From positions 1,302,001 to 1,366,000 of the forward strand of contig NZ_CP056783.1 in the NCBI RefSeq assembly GCF_023278045.1: 64,000 nucleotides of DNA. The letters are read 5' to 3'. Within the stretch, counting starts at the first letter, position 1. Every line of letters begins with the position of its first letter. Of the stretch, positions 1-7,502 are shown one piece after another. Position numbers and translations under genes: made by a program. The notes under the pieces are model-generated. The model made no database searches. It had not been told where the DNA came from and saw only the letters and a program-made list of their open reading frames with translations. The DNA is from Flavobacterium sp. K5-23 (lineage in GTDB: Bacteria > Bacteroidota > Bacteroidia > Flavobacteriales > Flavobacteriaceae).

Positions 1-207
1 TTTTTTTACTTGAACATCTGAGGTAACTTCGTTATAGTCAAATTTAAAATCATAAGAATTGAATCCTAAGTAAAATCCGAAATAAATTCGTTGTTGCTGA
101 AAATTTTCAAGATTTACGATTGGATCTTTACTAAATATTCCATTAGAAGATTGAGCATTCCCTTTTATTGAGAAAACAAATAAAATTAAAACGGCTATTT
201 TTTTCAT
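1..207 (-). CDS. SprT/PorT-like outer-membrane protein, N-terminal part only
   Basis: The gene starts with ATG at 207 and runs off the left edge, so only the first 69 codons are visible. The protein begins MKKIAVLILFVFSIKGNAQ, a typical signal peptide with cleavage expected after the Ala/Gln region. The mature part (SSNGIFSKDP, then YFGFYLGFNS) looks like the first strand of an outer-membrane beta-barrel. Its position directly downstream of ubiE on the same strand matches, from memory, the PorT/SprT gene of flavobacteria, which belongs to the type IX secretion and gliding machinery. The family call is inferred from the N-terminus and neighbour only; another porin-like barrel protein is possible. 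Confidence 0.6.
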   Translation of the reverse strand, partial: MKKIAVLILFVFSIKGNAQSSNGIFSKDPIVNLENFQQQRIYFGFYLGFNSYDFKFDYNEVTSDVQVKK

Positions 208-230
208 GTTTATGCTGAAACTATTCAGGA

Positions 231-962
231 TTATTTTTTTGATGCAGAATAAATTGTAGCAACGCCAAATGTTTGTGGCAAGGCTACAACATCTATAAAC
301 CCAGTTTTTCTTAAAATATTGTTTAAAGCTTCTCCATATGGAAATGCAGCCGCTGATTCAGACAAATATCCATAGGCTACATCATCTTTTGAGAATAATT
401 TTCCGATGATTGGTAAAATATTTTTGCTGTAAAAGTTATACCCTTGTTTATAAGGTGTTTTTTCTGGGATAGAAGTTTCTAGAATTACAAAGATTCCTCC
501 GGGCTTTAGCACCCTTAGGATTTCTGTCAAACCTTTCTCTAAGTTTTCAAAGTTACGAACTCCAAAAGCAACCGTTATGGCATCAAATGAATTGTCATCA
601 AAAGACATATTTTCTGAATCACCCAATATCATTTCGATCGTGTTTGATAAGTTTTTAGCGGCAATTTTTTTCTTGCCTACTTCAAGCATACCTATCGAAA
701 TGTCTAAACCTATTATTTTCTCCGCTTTTGTTTGTGACATCAATATGGCAAGATCACCAGTACCAGTCGCGATATCTAATATGGATTTAGGATTTGTATT
801 AGATACTATATTTAACACTTTCTTACGCCATTTCACATCGATTCCAAAAGATATAACACGGTTTAGATTGTCATAATTTCCTGAAATGGTATCAAACATT
901 TTAGCAACTTGCTCTTTTTTACCTAAGACTGAATTTTTATAAGGGGTAACGTTTTTTGACAT
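231..962 (-). CDS. ubiE: demethylmenaquinone methyltransferase UbiE/MenG
   Basis: 243 aa, the usual family length. It is a class I SAM-dependent methyltransferase; motif I is [11 protein letters not shown] at residues 61-71, and the family signature [10 protein letters not shown] lies in the middle. The enzyme methylates demethylmenaquinone to menaquinone, the respiratory quinone of flavobacteria, so the MenG role is the relevant one. The stop is 24 bases from the start of the SprT/PorT-like gene on the same strand, suggesting co-transcription. A TATATTTG box lies just upstream of the ATG on the minus strand. Confidence 0.95.
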   Translation of the reverse strand: MSKNVTPYKNSVLGKKEQVAKMFDTISGNYDNLNRVISFGIDVKWRKKVLNIVSNTNPKSILDIATGTGDLAILMSQTKAEKIIGLDISIGMLEVGKKKIAAKNLSNTIEMILGDSENMSFDDNSFDAITVAFGVRNFENLEKGLTEILRVLKPGGIFVILETSIPEKTPYKQGYNFYSKNILPIIGKLFSKDDVAYGYLSESAAAFPYGEALNNILRKTGFIDVVALPQTFGVATIYSASKK

Positions 963-976
963 TGGATTAGTTTTTA

Positions 977-984
977 CAAATATA
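977..984 (-). promoter_or_regulatory. -7 promoter box of ubiE
   Basis: On the minus strand this reads TATATTTG, an exact match to the flavobacterial -7 consensus TAnnTTTG, about 15 bases before the ubiE ATG. No clear -33 TTG at ideal spacing was seen, so only the box is marked. Confidence 0.4.
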
Positions 985-1159
985 ACACAAACTATTTTGA
1001 ACTGTATTCTAGTTTTAAAATATATCTATTAAGAAATGTACTTTTATTTTGAGTGAAAAAGGGAATTATTATTTTTTCAAATATCACTAAAAGTGGGTAT
1101 TGCGGCATTGTTTATTTATTGCGATTTTTACATAATTAAAAACAATATTAATTTTTACA

Positions 1160-1477
1160 ATGATAAATAGGGAAACAATGTCTCAAATCAAGTGGTTGCT
1201 CGTTGCGCTCACAATATCACTTGTTCTTGTCTTTTGTTTTGATAGTACTGTTTGGGAAAACGGTCATGTATTTATTGCGCAACATACGTTCTTAGGGTTA
1301 AATCTGTTTTTGGAAATTTTAATTTTCTTTGTCTTTAGTACCTTCGTGGTATTTGGTATTAAAGGCTTCTTTGAGTTGTACTCACAGAAACTTTCAAATG
1401 TTATAATCTTCATATCTGGAGTTTTGTTAACGTTTGTGATTTTTGTGTTAAGCTTTCAAATCATGTTTCAAGAGTAA
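1160..1477 (+). CDS. small three-helix membrane protein, unknown function
   Basis: 105 aa with three hydrophobic stretches at about residues 10-27, 45-66 and 78-100, so an inner-membrane protein. I do not recognise a family. The start could be the first ATG or the in-frame ATG at 1178 (MSQIKWLL), which gives a more compact first helix. It stands alone between the divergent ubiE and the convergent folA, and is followed by a shared bidirectional terminator, which supports it being a real gene. Confidence 0.6.
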   Translation: MINRETMSQIKWLLVALTISLVLVFCFDSTVWENGHVFIAQHTFLGLNLFLEILIFFVFSTFVVFGIKGFFELYSQKLSNVIIFISGVLLTFVIFVLSFQIMFQE

Positions 1478-1504
1478 GACGTTTTTCCCTATCATTGTTT
1501 AAAT

Positions 1505-1536
1505 AAAAAACATCCCTTTATCGGGATGTTTTTTTA
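1505..1536. terminator. bidirectional terminator between the small membrane protein and folA
   Basis: A hairpin with arms AACATCCC and GGGATGTT has A-runs on its left and T-runs on its right, so it can end transcription from both convergent genes. Confidence 0.8.
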
Positions 1537-2016
1537 TTTTAGGATGTATGTTAGATAACTGTAATCGTAATTGTGTTTGTCGTCTTTTTTATGAAGTACG
1601 GATTCTATTAAGACCCATTTGTCTATATCTATTTCAGGAAAAAAGGCATCAGCCTCAAAACTATGATGTACTCTTGTGAGTTCTATTTTATCTGTATAAG
1701 GTAAAGCCAAATTATAAATTTCCCCTCCGCCAATAATAAAGGAAGTGTCGTTTTCGGGACAGACAGCAAGAGCTTCCTCAATAGTGCTAACAACGATACA
1801 GCCTTCGGGTTTGTAGTTTTCTTGGCGGCTTATAACAATATGTGTTCTGTTAGGTAATGGTTTTGGAAAACTTTCAAAAGTTTTTCTTCCCATAATTATG
1901 TGATGACCAGATGTTAGAGATTTGAATCTTTTAAAATCATTAGGTAGATGCCACACTAATTCATTGTTTTTTCCCAGAGCATTGTTCTCTGCTGCTGCCG
2001 CAATCATTATAATCAT
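1534..2016 (-). CDS. folA: dihydrofolate reductase
   Basis: 160 aa, normal for bacterial DHFR. It reduces dihydrofolate to tetrahydrofolate with NADPH. Visible family motifs are the N-terminal IAAAAENNALGKNNELVWHL substrate loop, IMGRKTFES (NADPH binding) and IIGGGEIY. An alternative start three codons in (MIAAAAEN) is possible. It lies 2 bases after the stop of a 2TM-domain gene, so the two are likely co-transcribed; thyA, whose reaction produces the dihydrofolate, is the next gene upstream but is separated by a strong hairpin. Confidence 0.97.
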   Translation of the reverse strand: MIIMIAAAAENNALGKNNELVWHLPNDFKRFKSLTSGHHIIMGRKTFESFPKPLPNRTHIVISRQENYKPEGCIVVSTIEEALAVCPENDTSFIIGGGEIYNLALPYTDKIELTRVHHSFEADAFFPEIDIDKWVLIESVLHKKDDKHNYDYSYLTYILK

Positions 2017-2018
2017 AT

Positions 2019-2360
2019 TTATAAAGCTTGTTTAGTAGTGTCTTCTTCGATTTCACTTTGTAATTCGACTAGTTTTTTTTGTTGTAAGCCCACAAGCCTG
2101 TCGATTTGTTCTCTTTCCCAGTTTTTATTCATAAATCGGTCTGTAATGAATACTTTTATAAAGTGAAGTACAAATAGAAAAACCCAAATCGTAATTGCCC
2201 ATATGTACCAGTTTGGATTAAGATCAGTTTCGAAAATTTTTGAGGACACATATAAAAATATACTCCCTATAAGTAATAACACAAAATGATAATAAAGTCT
2301 CTTTTTTTGCTTTAAACGTCTTCTTGCGTATTCGTATTGTTCGTGTATTTCTCTTTCCAT
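2019..2360 (-). CDS. 2TM domain-containing membrane protein
   Basis: 113 aa. A charged N-terminal stretch (REIHEQYEYARRRLKQKK) is followed by two transmembrane helices at about residues 24-42 and 52-71, then a charged, probably coiled C-terminal tail (EREQIDRLVGLQQKKLVELQSE is part of it). This is the layout of the 2TM domain found in Bacteroidetes, sometimes fused to histidine kinases. The function is unknown. It probably shares an mRNA with folA. Confidence 0.75.
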   Translation of the reverse strand: MEREIHEQYEYARRRLKQKKRLYYHFVLLLIGSIFLYVSSKIFETDLNPNWYIWAITIWVFLFVLHFIKVFITDRFMNKNWEREQIDRLVGLQQKKLVELQSEIEEDTTKQAL

Positions 2361-2533
2361 AAGTTAAAATTTTGTTATAAAGATAAAATATAATTTGGAA
2401 AACTGTTATTCAACTACATATTTATTTAATGTGGAAATTTTTCTTTTGTTTGAATTGACAAAAGGTACTGATTACTTGTAAAGAGAACGTTTTTTATACG
2501 GTAGTTTAATCGTGTAGAATTAAGATGAAATGA

Positions 2534-2573
2534 AAACGGTGTTATTAGAATTTATTTTCTAATAACACCGTTT
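2534..2573. terminator. strong hairpin downstream of thyA
   Basis: Perfect 17-bp arms (2534-2550 and 2557-2573) around a 6-base loop, starting with AAACGG and ending CCGTTT. It sits immediately after the thyA stop on the minus strand. The T-run is weak, so it may act as an mRNA 3' stabiliser as well as a terminator. Confidence 0.7.
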
Positions 2574-2582
2574 GAATATTTA

Positions 2583-3407
2583 TTAAACAGCCACACTGCC
2601 TTTTATTCCGGCATGTGGTTCGTAGTTTTCGAGTGTGAAATCTTCAAAATCAAAATCAAAAATATTTTTTATCTCTGGATTAAGAATCATTTTAGGTAAT
2701 GGTTTGGGCTCTCTCGAAAGCTGTAGTTCGAGTTGTTCAAAATGATTGTTGTATATGTGAGCATCACCAAAAGTATGTATGAATTCTCCAGCTTCAAAAC
2801 CACATACTTGAGCAATCATCATTGTAAGCAGTGCATAAGATGCAATATTAAAGGGCACTCCCAAAAAGATGTCGGCGCTACGTTGATAAAGTTGACAAGA
2901 TAATTTTCCATCGGCTACATAAAACTGAAAGAAAGCATGGCAAGGTGGTAATGCTGCCTTGTTATTGGCTACATTTTCATCAAAAGATTTGGTTGTATCA
3001 GGAAGAACAGAAGGATTCCAAGCGGAAACAAGCATTCTGCGACTGTTTGGGTTTGTTTTCAACTCTGTAATTAAGTCAGCAATCTGATCGATTTCCTCAC
3101 TATTCCAGTTGCGCCATTGGTGTCCGTAAACAGGCCCTAAATTTCCGTTTTCATCAGCCCAAGAATCCCAGATTTTAACACCGTTTTTTTGAAGGTATTC
3201 GATGTTTGTATCTCCCTTTAGGAACCACAGTAATTCGTAGATAATAGACTTAAGATGAAGTTTTTTAGTGGTAACCATTGGGAATCCTTCACTTAAATCA
3301 AAACGCATCTGATAACCAAAAACGCTTTTTGTTCCTGTTCCTGTCCGGTCTCCTTTTTGACAACCGTTTTCCATAACGTGTTGTACTAGATCATGGTATT
3401 GTTTCAT
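2583..3407 (-). CDS. thyA: thymidylate synthase
   Basis: 274 aa, full length. It converts dUMP to dTMP using methylene-tetrahydrofolate, yielding dihydrofolate for FolA. The catalytic cysteine is C156 in PPCHAFFQF; other signatures are RTGTGT near residue 21, the WGSWADE-like region KIWDSWADE, and [11 protein letters not shown]. The start [11 protein letters not shown] fits the family. It is followed by a strong hairpin and then the 2TM-folA pair. Confidence 0.98.
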   Translation of the reverse strand: MKQYHDLVQHVMENGCQKGDRTGTGTKSVFGYQMRFDLSEGFPMVTTKKLHLKSIIYELLWFLKGDTNIEYLQKNGVKIWDSWADENGNLGPVYGHQWRNWNSEEIDQIADLITELKTNPNSRRMLVSAWNPSVLPDTTKSFDENVANNKAALPPCHAFFQFYVADGKLSCQLYQRSADIFLGVPFNIASYALLTMMIAQVCGFEAGEFIHTFGDAHIYNNHFEQLELQLSREPKPLPKMILNPEIKNIFDFDFEDFTLENYEPHAGIKGSVAV

Positions 3408-3534
3408 GTTGTGTTTGAAATTTAAAGTTCAGATTACGAAGTTTTAGATTGATTTACTATTTTTATAATCCAACTTTTGTAACTAAAAAAGCATAAATTA
3501 GATAATAGGACTAAAGGCAAGGCTATCCTCTGAT

Positions 3535-4164
3535 TTAGGATTCTCTTTTTGAGATTTCGTCCCTTATTTTTACAGCCTTTTCATAATCTTCGTGTTCAAC
3601 AGCCTGTGAAAGCAATTCGTTTAGTTCTTGCAAACTGTTTTTTAAATATGGGCGATCTGACTCACTACGCTCTTCTTCTAGCCCAAATGTCTCTGGATTA
3701 GATAAGACGTCATCTAAATCCTGAGTGTCGCTATCGGTTTCTTGTGGATTTGTCTTTAGATAAATACCCGCTTTGTCCAATATGTTTTTATAAGTAAATA
3801 TAGGAGCGTTAAACCGCAATGCTAAAGCAATAGCGTCTGAAGTTCTGGCGTCTATGATTTCTTCAATTTTGTCTCTTTCGCAAATAATGCTGGAATAAAA
3901 AACGCCATCTACTAATTTGTGTATGATAACTTGTTTTACAACAATGTCAAAACGCTCAGCGAAATTTTTGAATAAATCATGAGTCAATGGGCGCGGAGGT
4001 TTAATTTCTTTTTCTAAAGCGATCGCTATTGATTGCGCTTCGAATGCACCTATGACAATGGGTAGTTTTCTTTCGCCATCAACCTCATTCAAAATTAGGG
4101 CATAAGCTCCGTTTTGAGTTTGACTGTATGAAATTCCTTTTATGGATAATTTAACTAAGCTCAT
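3535..4164 (-). CDS. bifunctional nuclease domain protein (DUF151) with UVR motif
   Basis: 209 aa. Residues 1 to about 130 match the bifunctional nuclease (BFN/DUF151) fold: KLPIVIGAFEAQSIAIALE near the start and EIIDARTSDAIALALRFNAPIF in the centre. An acidic linker follows. The C-terminus (ELNELLSQAVEHEDYEKAV plus KIRDEISK) is a UVR motif like those of UvrB and UvrC. The combination is common in Bacteroidetes. Nuclease activity is known only for some relatives; the role here is inferred. It is encoded downstream of etfA on the same strand. Confidence 0.85.
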   Translation of the reverse strand: MSLVKLSIKGISYSQTQNGAYALILNEVDGERKLPIVIGAFEAQSIAIALEKEIKPPRPLTHDLFKNFAERFDIVVKQVIIHKLVDGVFYSSIICERDKIEEIIDARTSDAIALALRFNAPIFTYKNILDKAGIYLKTNPQETDSDTQDLDDVLSNPETFGLEEERSESDRPYLKNSLQELNELLSQAVEHEDYEKAVKIRDEISKRES

Positions 4165-4253
4165 AATTAAAGAAATGAAAAGTACATAGTACTTATTTTA
4201 GTTTGTTTTATTATTCTAAATATAGCTGCAATTTTAACCCTAATATACGGTAC

Positions 4254-4302
4254 AAAAAAACTGCCTAAAAGCAAAGATACGATTATCTTCATTTTAGGCA
4301 GC
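4254..4302 (-). terminator. terminator of etfBA
   Basis: Arms CTGCCTAAAA (4261-4270) and TTTTAGGCAG (4292-4301) end in a seven-T run on the minus strand. The loop contains TATCTTTG on the minus strand, an exact -7 box that could start transcription of the downstream DUF151 gene, so one short segment may both end one transcript and begin the next. Confidence 0.75.
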
Positions 4303-4326
4303 TATTTGTTAGGTAGAATTACAATT

Positions 4327-5295
4327 TTATGATTGTTGTAATTTAAACGCTTTGAATTTTTCAATTAATTTAGGTAGAATTTCAAATGCATCACCTACAA
4401 TTCCATAATCAGCAACTTTAAAGAAAGGAGCTTCTGGGTCACTGTTGATAACTACTTTTACCTTAGAAGAGTTGATTCCTGCAATATGTTGTATCGCTCC
4501 AGAAATTCCGATAGCGATATATAAATTTGTAGCTACTGGCTTTCCTGTTTGTCCTACGTGTTCTCCGTGAGGTCTCCATCCAAGATCAGATACTGGTTTA
4601 GAACAAGCTGTCGCTGCACCAAGTACAGATGCCAATTCTTCTATCATTCCCCAGTTTTCCGGTCCTTTCATTCCACGACCCGCTGATACAACTATATCTG
4701 CATCAGCAATAGATACTTTTCCAGACACTTTTTCTACTGACTCTACTTTTACACCAAAATCATTGTCTCCAATTGTTGGGTTAAAGTTTTCTTCAGTTAG
4801 TGAAGATGTGTTTTCGAAAATCCCGTAAGAGTTTTTAGCAAGACCTAATACTTTTACATCAGTTGATATTTCAGTAAAATTGAAAGCTTTGTTTGAGAAA
4901 GCGTTTCTTTTTACTTGAAAAGGCGATGTGCTTACAGGTAATCCAACCACATTTGAAGCAAAACCAGCTTCTAGAGCTACAGCCACAAGTGAAGAAAGAT
5001 AAATACTGTCTGTAGTTGAAGAAAGTAAAACCAGTTTAGCGTTTTCTTTTTGAGCAGCTTGTTTGATAACATCTGCATAAGCTTTAGCTGTAAATCCAGT
5101 TAACTTATCATTGTTTACTTTTAATACTTTGTCTACTCCGTATTTTGATAATTCCGATACATCTCCAGCATTAACGGTTACGGCTGTAACTGTTGTCCCT
5201 AATGATTCGGCTACTTTTTTTGCGTATGAAGCTAATTCAAAAGCTACTTTTTTGAATTTTCCTTCTGCGTATTCTGCATATATTAATATTGACAT
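4327..5295 (-). CDS. etfA: electron transfer flavoprotein alpha subunit
   Basis: 322 aa, full length. It carries the C-terminal FAD-binding domain: SAGRGM, then PVSDLGWRPHGEHVGQTGK and LYIAIGISGAIQHIAGI. With EtfB it forms a heterodimer that passes electrons from acyl-CoA and other dehydrogenases to the quinone pool through ETF:quinone oxidoreductase. The gene follows etfB on the same strand, separated by about 75 bases that contain a TTTAAAG-type low-complexity repeat. Confidence 0.97.
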   Translation of the reverse strand: MSILIYAEYAEGKFKKVAFELASYAKKVAESLGTTVTAVTVNAGDVSELSKYGVDKVLKVNNDKLTGFTAKAYADVIKQAAQKENAKLVLLSSTTDSIYLSSLVAVALEAGFASNVVGLPVSTSPFQVKRNAFSNKAFNFTEISTDVKVLGLAKNSYGIFENTSSLTEENFNPTIGDNDFGVKVESVEKVSGKVSIADADIVVSAGRGMKGPENWGMIEELASVLGAATACSKPVSDLGWRPHGEHVGQTGKPVATNLYIAIGISGAIQHIAGINSSKVKVVINSDPEAPFFKVADYGIVGDAFEILPKLIEKFKAFKLQQS

Positions 5296-5304
5296 AATTT
5301 TTTT

Positions 5305-5347
5305 GTTTAAAGTTTCAGGTTTAAAGTTTCAAGTTTTTAACTGAAAA
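5305..5347. repeat. TTTAAAC-type low-complexity repeat
   Basis: Two copies of GTTTAAAGTTTCA(A/G) lie between etfB and etfA. On the minus strand this is the AAACTTTAAAC repeat also found before metZ, cysD, cysN and rsgA. Confidence 0.6.
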
Positions 5348-5369
5348 CTGCGACTGAATACTGATTTTA

Positions 5370-6116
5370 CTAGATTACTTTCGCTTCGTTGTGTAATAAG
5401 TCGATTAACTCATCTAAATTGTCTGGTGAAATTAATTTCACTGCTGATTTAGCTGCTGGTTTTTCAAACTTCACTGCTTTAGTGTTTACTGAAGCTTCAA
5501 CTGGCTCAACTACTGCTAATGCTTTAGTTCTTGCTGTCATAATTCCTCTCATGTTAGGAATACGTAAATCTTTTTCTTCAACAAGTCCTTTTTGACCACC
5601 AATAATTAATGGTAATGTAGTAGAAACAGTTTCTTTACCTCCGTCAATTTCGCGAACAGCTGTGACTGCTGAACCTTCAATTGTAACTCCTGTACAAGAG
5701 TTTAAAAAGTTGTACCCTAAAATTCCTGCAATCATTCCAGGAACCATTCCGCCATTATAGTCTAATGACTCTTTACCTGCGATTACTAAATCGTAGCCAC
5801 CTGTTTTAATAACTTCTGCTAATTGTTTTGCAACGAAGAAACCGTCAGTTGGATTTGCATTTACACGAATCGCTTCGTTTGCACCAATAGCTAACGCTTT
5901 TCTTAATGTAGGTTCAGTTTCTGGTCCACCAACATTCACAACAGTTACTGTTGCTCCTTGTTGTTCTTGAAACCAAATTGCTCTAGTTAATCCAAATTCG
6001 TCATTAGGATTAATTACATATTGTACACCATTGGTATCGAATTCTGAGTCACCATTGGTAAAATTAATTTTTGAAGTAGTATCAGGAACGTGACTGATGC
6101 AAACTAATATTTTCAT
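5370..6116 (-). CDS. etfB: electron transfer flavoprotein beta subunit
   Basis: 248 aa from the ATG at 6116 (MKILVCISHVPDTT), the usual ETF-beta N-terminus; an upstream in-frame ATG adds 12 residues (MWDTIRIIKNRP) not typical of the family. It contains the AMP-binding signature region with AGKESLDYNGGMVPGMIA and VREIDGGKE. It pairs with EtfA encoded just downstream. Divergent from pdhB across a region holding a dispersed repeat. Confidence 0.96.
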   Translation of the reverse strand: MKILVCISHVPDTTSKINFTNGDSEFDTNGVQYVINPNDEFGLTRAIWFQEQQGATVTVVNVGGPETEPTLRKALAIGANEAIRVNANPTDGFFVAKQLAEVIKTGGYDLVIAGKESLDYNGGMVPGMIAGILGYNFLNSCTGVTIEGSAVTAVREIDGGKETVSTTLPLIIGGQKGLVEEKDLRIPNMRGIMTARTKALAVVEPVEASVNTKAVKFEKPAAKSAVKLISPDNLDELIDLLHNEAKVI

Positions 6117-6221
6117 AGGTCTATTTTTTATTATTCTAATTGTGTCCCACAAAAATATGAATAATATTTCGAATAATTTACTATGCGTGCATAATATTTT
6201 GCATAGGCTATTTCGATTTCG

Positions 6222-6296
6222 TAGCCCTGATATAAGCGGTATCCTTTCTCTCGCTTCTTTAGCGAGGGAAAGATATAGCGGTTAGCAGGAATAGCT
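6222..6296 (-). repeat. dispersed intergenic element (AGCT...GGGCTA family), copy 1
   Basis: On the minus strand it starts AGCTATTCCTGCT and ends ATCAGGGCTA, with CCGCT and a GGATaCCGCT box inside, and a CTCGCT/AGCGAG hairpin in the middle. The ends match copies at 10057, 41095 and 46093; the central hairpin differs. It fills the space between etfB and pdhB. Confidence 0.75.
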
Positions 6297-6343
6297 TCTA
6301 ATTATTTTAAAGTAATTTATGCACATAAGTGAGATAAAATATT

Positions 6344-6351
6344 TATTTTTG
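6344..6351 (+). promoter_or_regulatory. -7 promoter box of pdhB
   Basis: TATTTTTG matches TAnnTTTG exactly and lies 33 bases before the pdhB ATG. The -33 region lacks a clean TTG. Confidence 0.4.
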
Positions 6352-6383
6352 CTTTTCGAAATTACACACATACTATATCACAT

Positions 6384-7364
6384 ATGAGAACGATACAATT
6401 TAGAGAGGCTATTTGCGAAGCGATGAGCGAAGAAATGCGTAATGATGAGTCCATTTACTTAATGGGTGAAGAAGTTGCTGAGTATAATGGTGCTTATAAA
6501 GCGTCTAAAGGAATGCTTGCTGAGTTTGGTGCAAAAAGAGTAATTGACACTCCTATTGCTGAGCTTGGATTTACTGGTATTGCTGTAGGTTCAGCCATGA
6601 ATGGTTGTCGTCCTATTGTTGAGTACATGACATTCAATTTTTGTTTAGTAGGTATTGATCAAATTATTAATAACGCTGCTAAAATGCGTCAAATGACAGG
6701 GGGGCAATTTAATGTTCCTATCGTTTTTCGTGGGCCAACAGCTTCGGCAGGGCAATTAGGAGCGACACACTCTCAAGCATTAGAAAACTGGTTTGCAAAC
6801 ACTCCAGGTCTTAAAGTGGTAGTTCCCTCTACTGTTTATGACGCAAAAGGACTTTTGAAAGCTGCTATACGTGATAATGACCCTGTAATATTTATGGAGT
6901 CAGAACAAATGTATGGTGACAAAGGTGAAGTGCCTGATGGGGAATATACAATTCCACTAGGTGTTGCTGACATCAAACGTGTGGGTACTGATGTTACTAT
7001 CGTTTCTTTTGGTAAAATCATTAAAGAAGCATTTATTGCTGCTGATGAACTAGCCAAAGAAGGAATTTCTTGTGAGATTGTCGATTTAAGAACGGTACGT
7101 CCTATGGATTATGAGACAATCTTAACATCTGTTAGAAAAACAAATCGTTTAGTGGTTCTTGAAGAGGCTTGGCCTTTTGCAAGTGTTGCTTCGGAGATTA
7201 CTTATATTGTTCAAGAACGTGCTTTTGATTTTCTTGATGCACCAATTCAAAGAATTACAACTGCTGATACTCCAGCTCCTTATTCTCCAGTATTACTGAA
7301 AGAATGGTTGCCTAATTCAGACGATGTGATAAAAGCGGTTAAAAAAGTATTGTATAAAAAATAA
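6384..7364 (+). CDS. pdhB: pyruvate dehydrogenase E1 component, beta subunit
   Basis: 326 aa. It has the transketolase-type pyrimidine-binding domain (MRTIQFREAICEAM, LMGEEVAEYNGAYK, GFTGIAVGSAM) and a C-terminal domain (EIVDLRTVRPMDYETI, VVLEEAWPF). In the E1 alpha2-beta2 complex it decarboxylates pyruvate with thiamine diphosphate. The E1 alpha and E2 genes are not in the window, so the subunits are encoded separately. Relatives act on branched-chain 2-oxoacids, but the sequence reads as the pyruvate type. Confidence 0.93.
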   Translation: MRTIQFREAICEAMSEEMRNDESIYLMGEEVAEYNGAYKASKGMLAEFGAKRVIDTPIAELGFTGIAVGSAMNGCRPIVEYMTFNFCLVGIDQIINNAAKMRQMTGGQFNVPIVFRGPTASAGQLGATHSQALENWFANTPGLKVVVPSTVYDAKGLLKAAIRDNDPVIFMESEQMYGDKGEVPDGEYTIPLGVADIKRVGTDVTIVSFGKIIKEAFIAADELAKEGISCEIVDLRTVRPMDYETILTSVRKTNRLVVLEEAWPFASVASEITYIVQERAFDFLDAPIQRITTADTPAPYSPVLLKEWLPNSDDVIKAVKKVLYKK

Positions 7365-7456
7365 GATTCTGTACTATTTGAAATATAGATTAGATTGTTT
7401 TAACAATATATTAATCCAGATTTCAACAATTCCAAGTCACAAATTAATTATATTTA

Positions 7457-7498
7457 AAACTTCATCACATATATTTATATGATGAAGTTTTTTTTTTA
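7457..7498 (+). terminator. terminator after pdhB
   Basis: AACTTCATCA and TGATGAAGTT arms (7459-7468, 7480-7489) are followed by a run of ten T. The next gene starts 5 bases later and must have a start signal inside or beyond this hairpin, or rely on read-through. Confidence 0.75.
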
Positions 7499-7502
7499 GG
7501 TT

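Noticed and set aside
6097..6285. 62-aa plus-strand ORF between etfB and pdhB
   Set aside because: It runs through the antisense of etfB and through copy 1 of the dispersed element.
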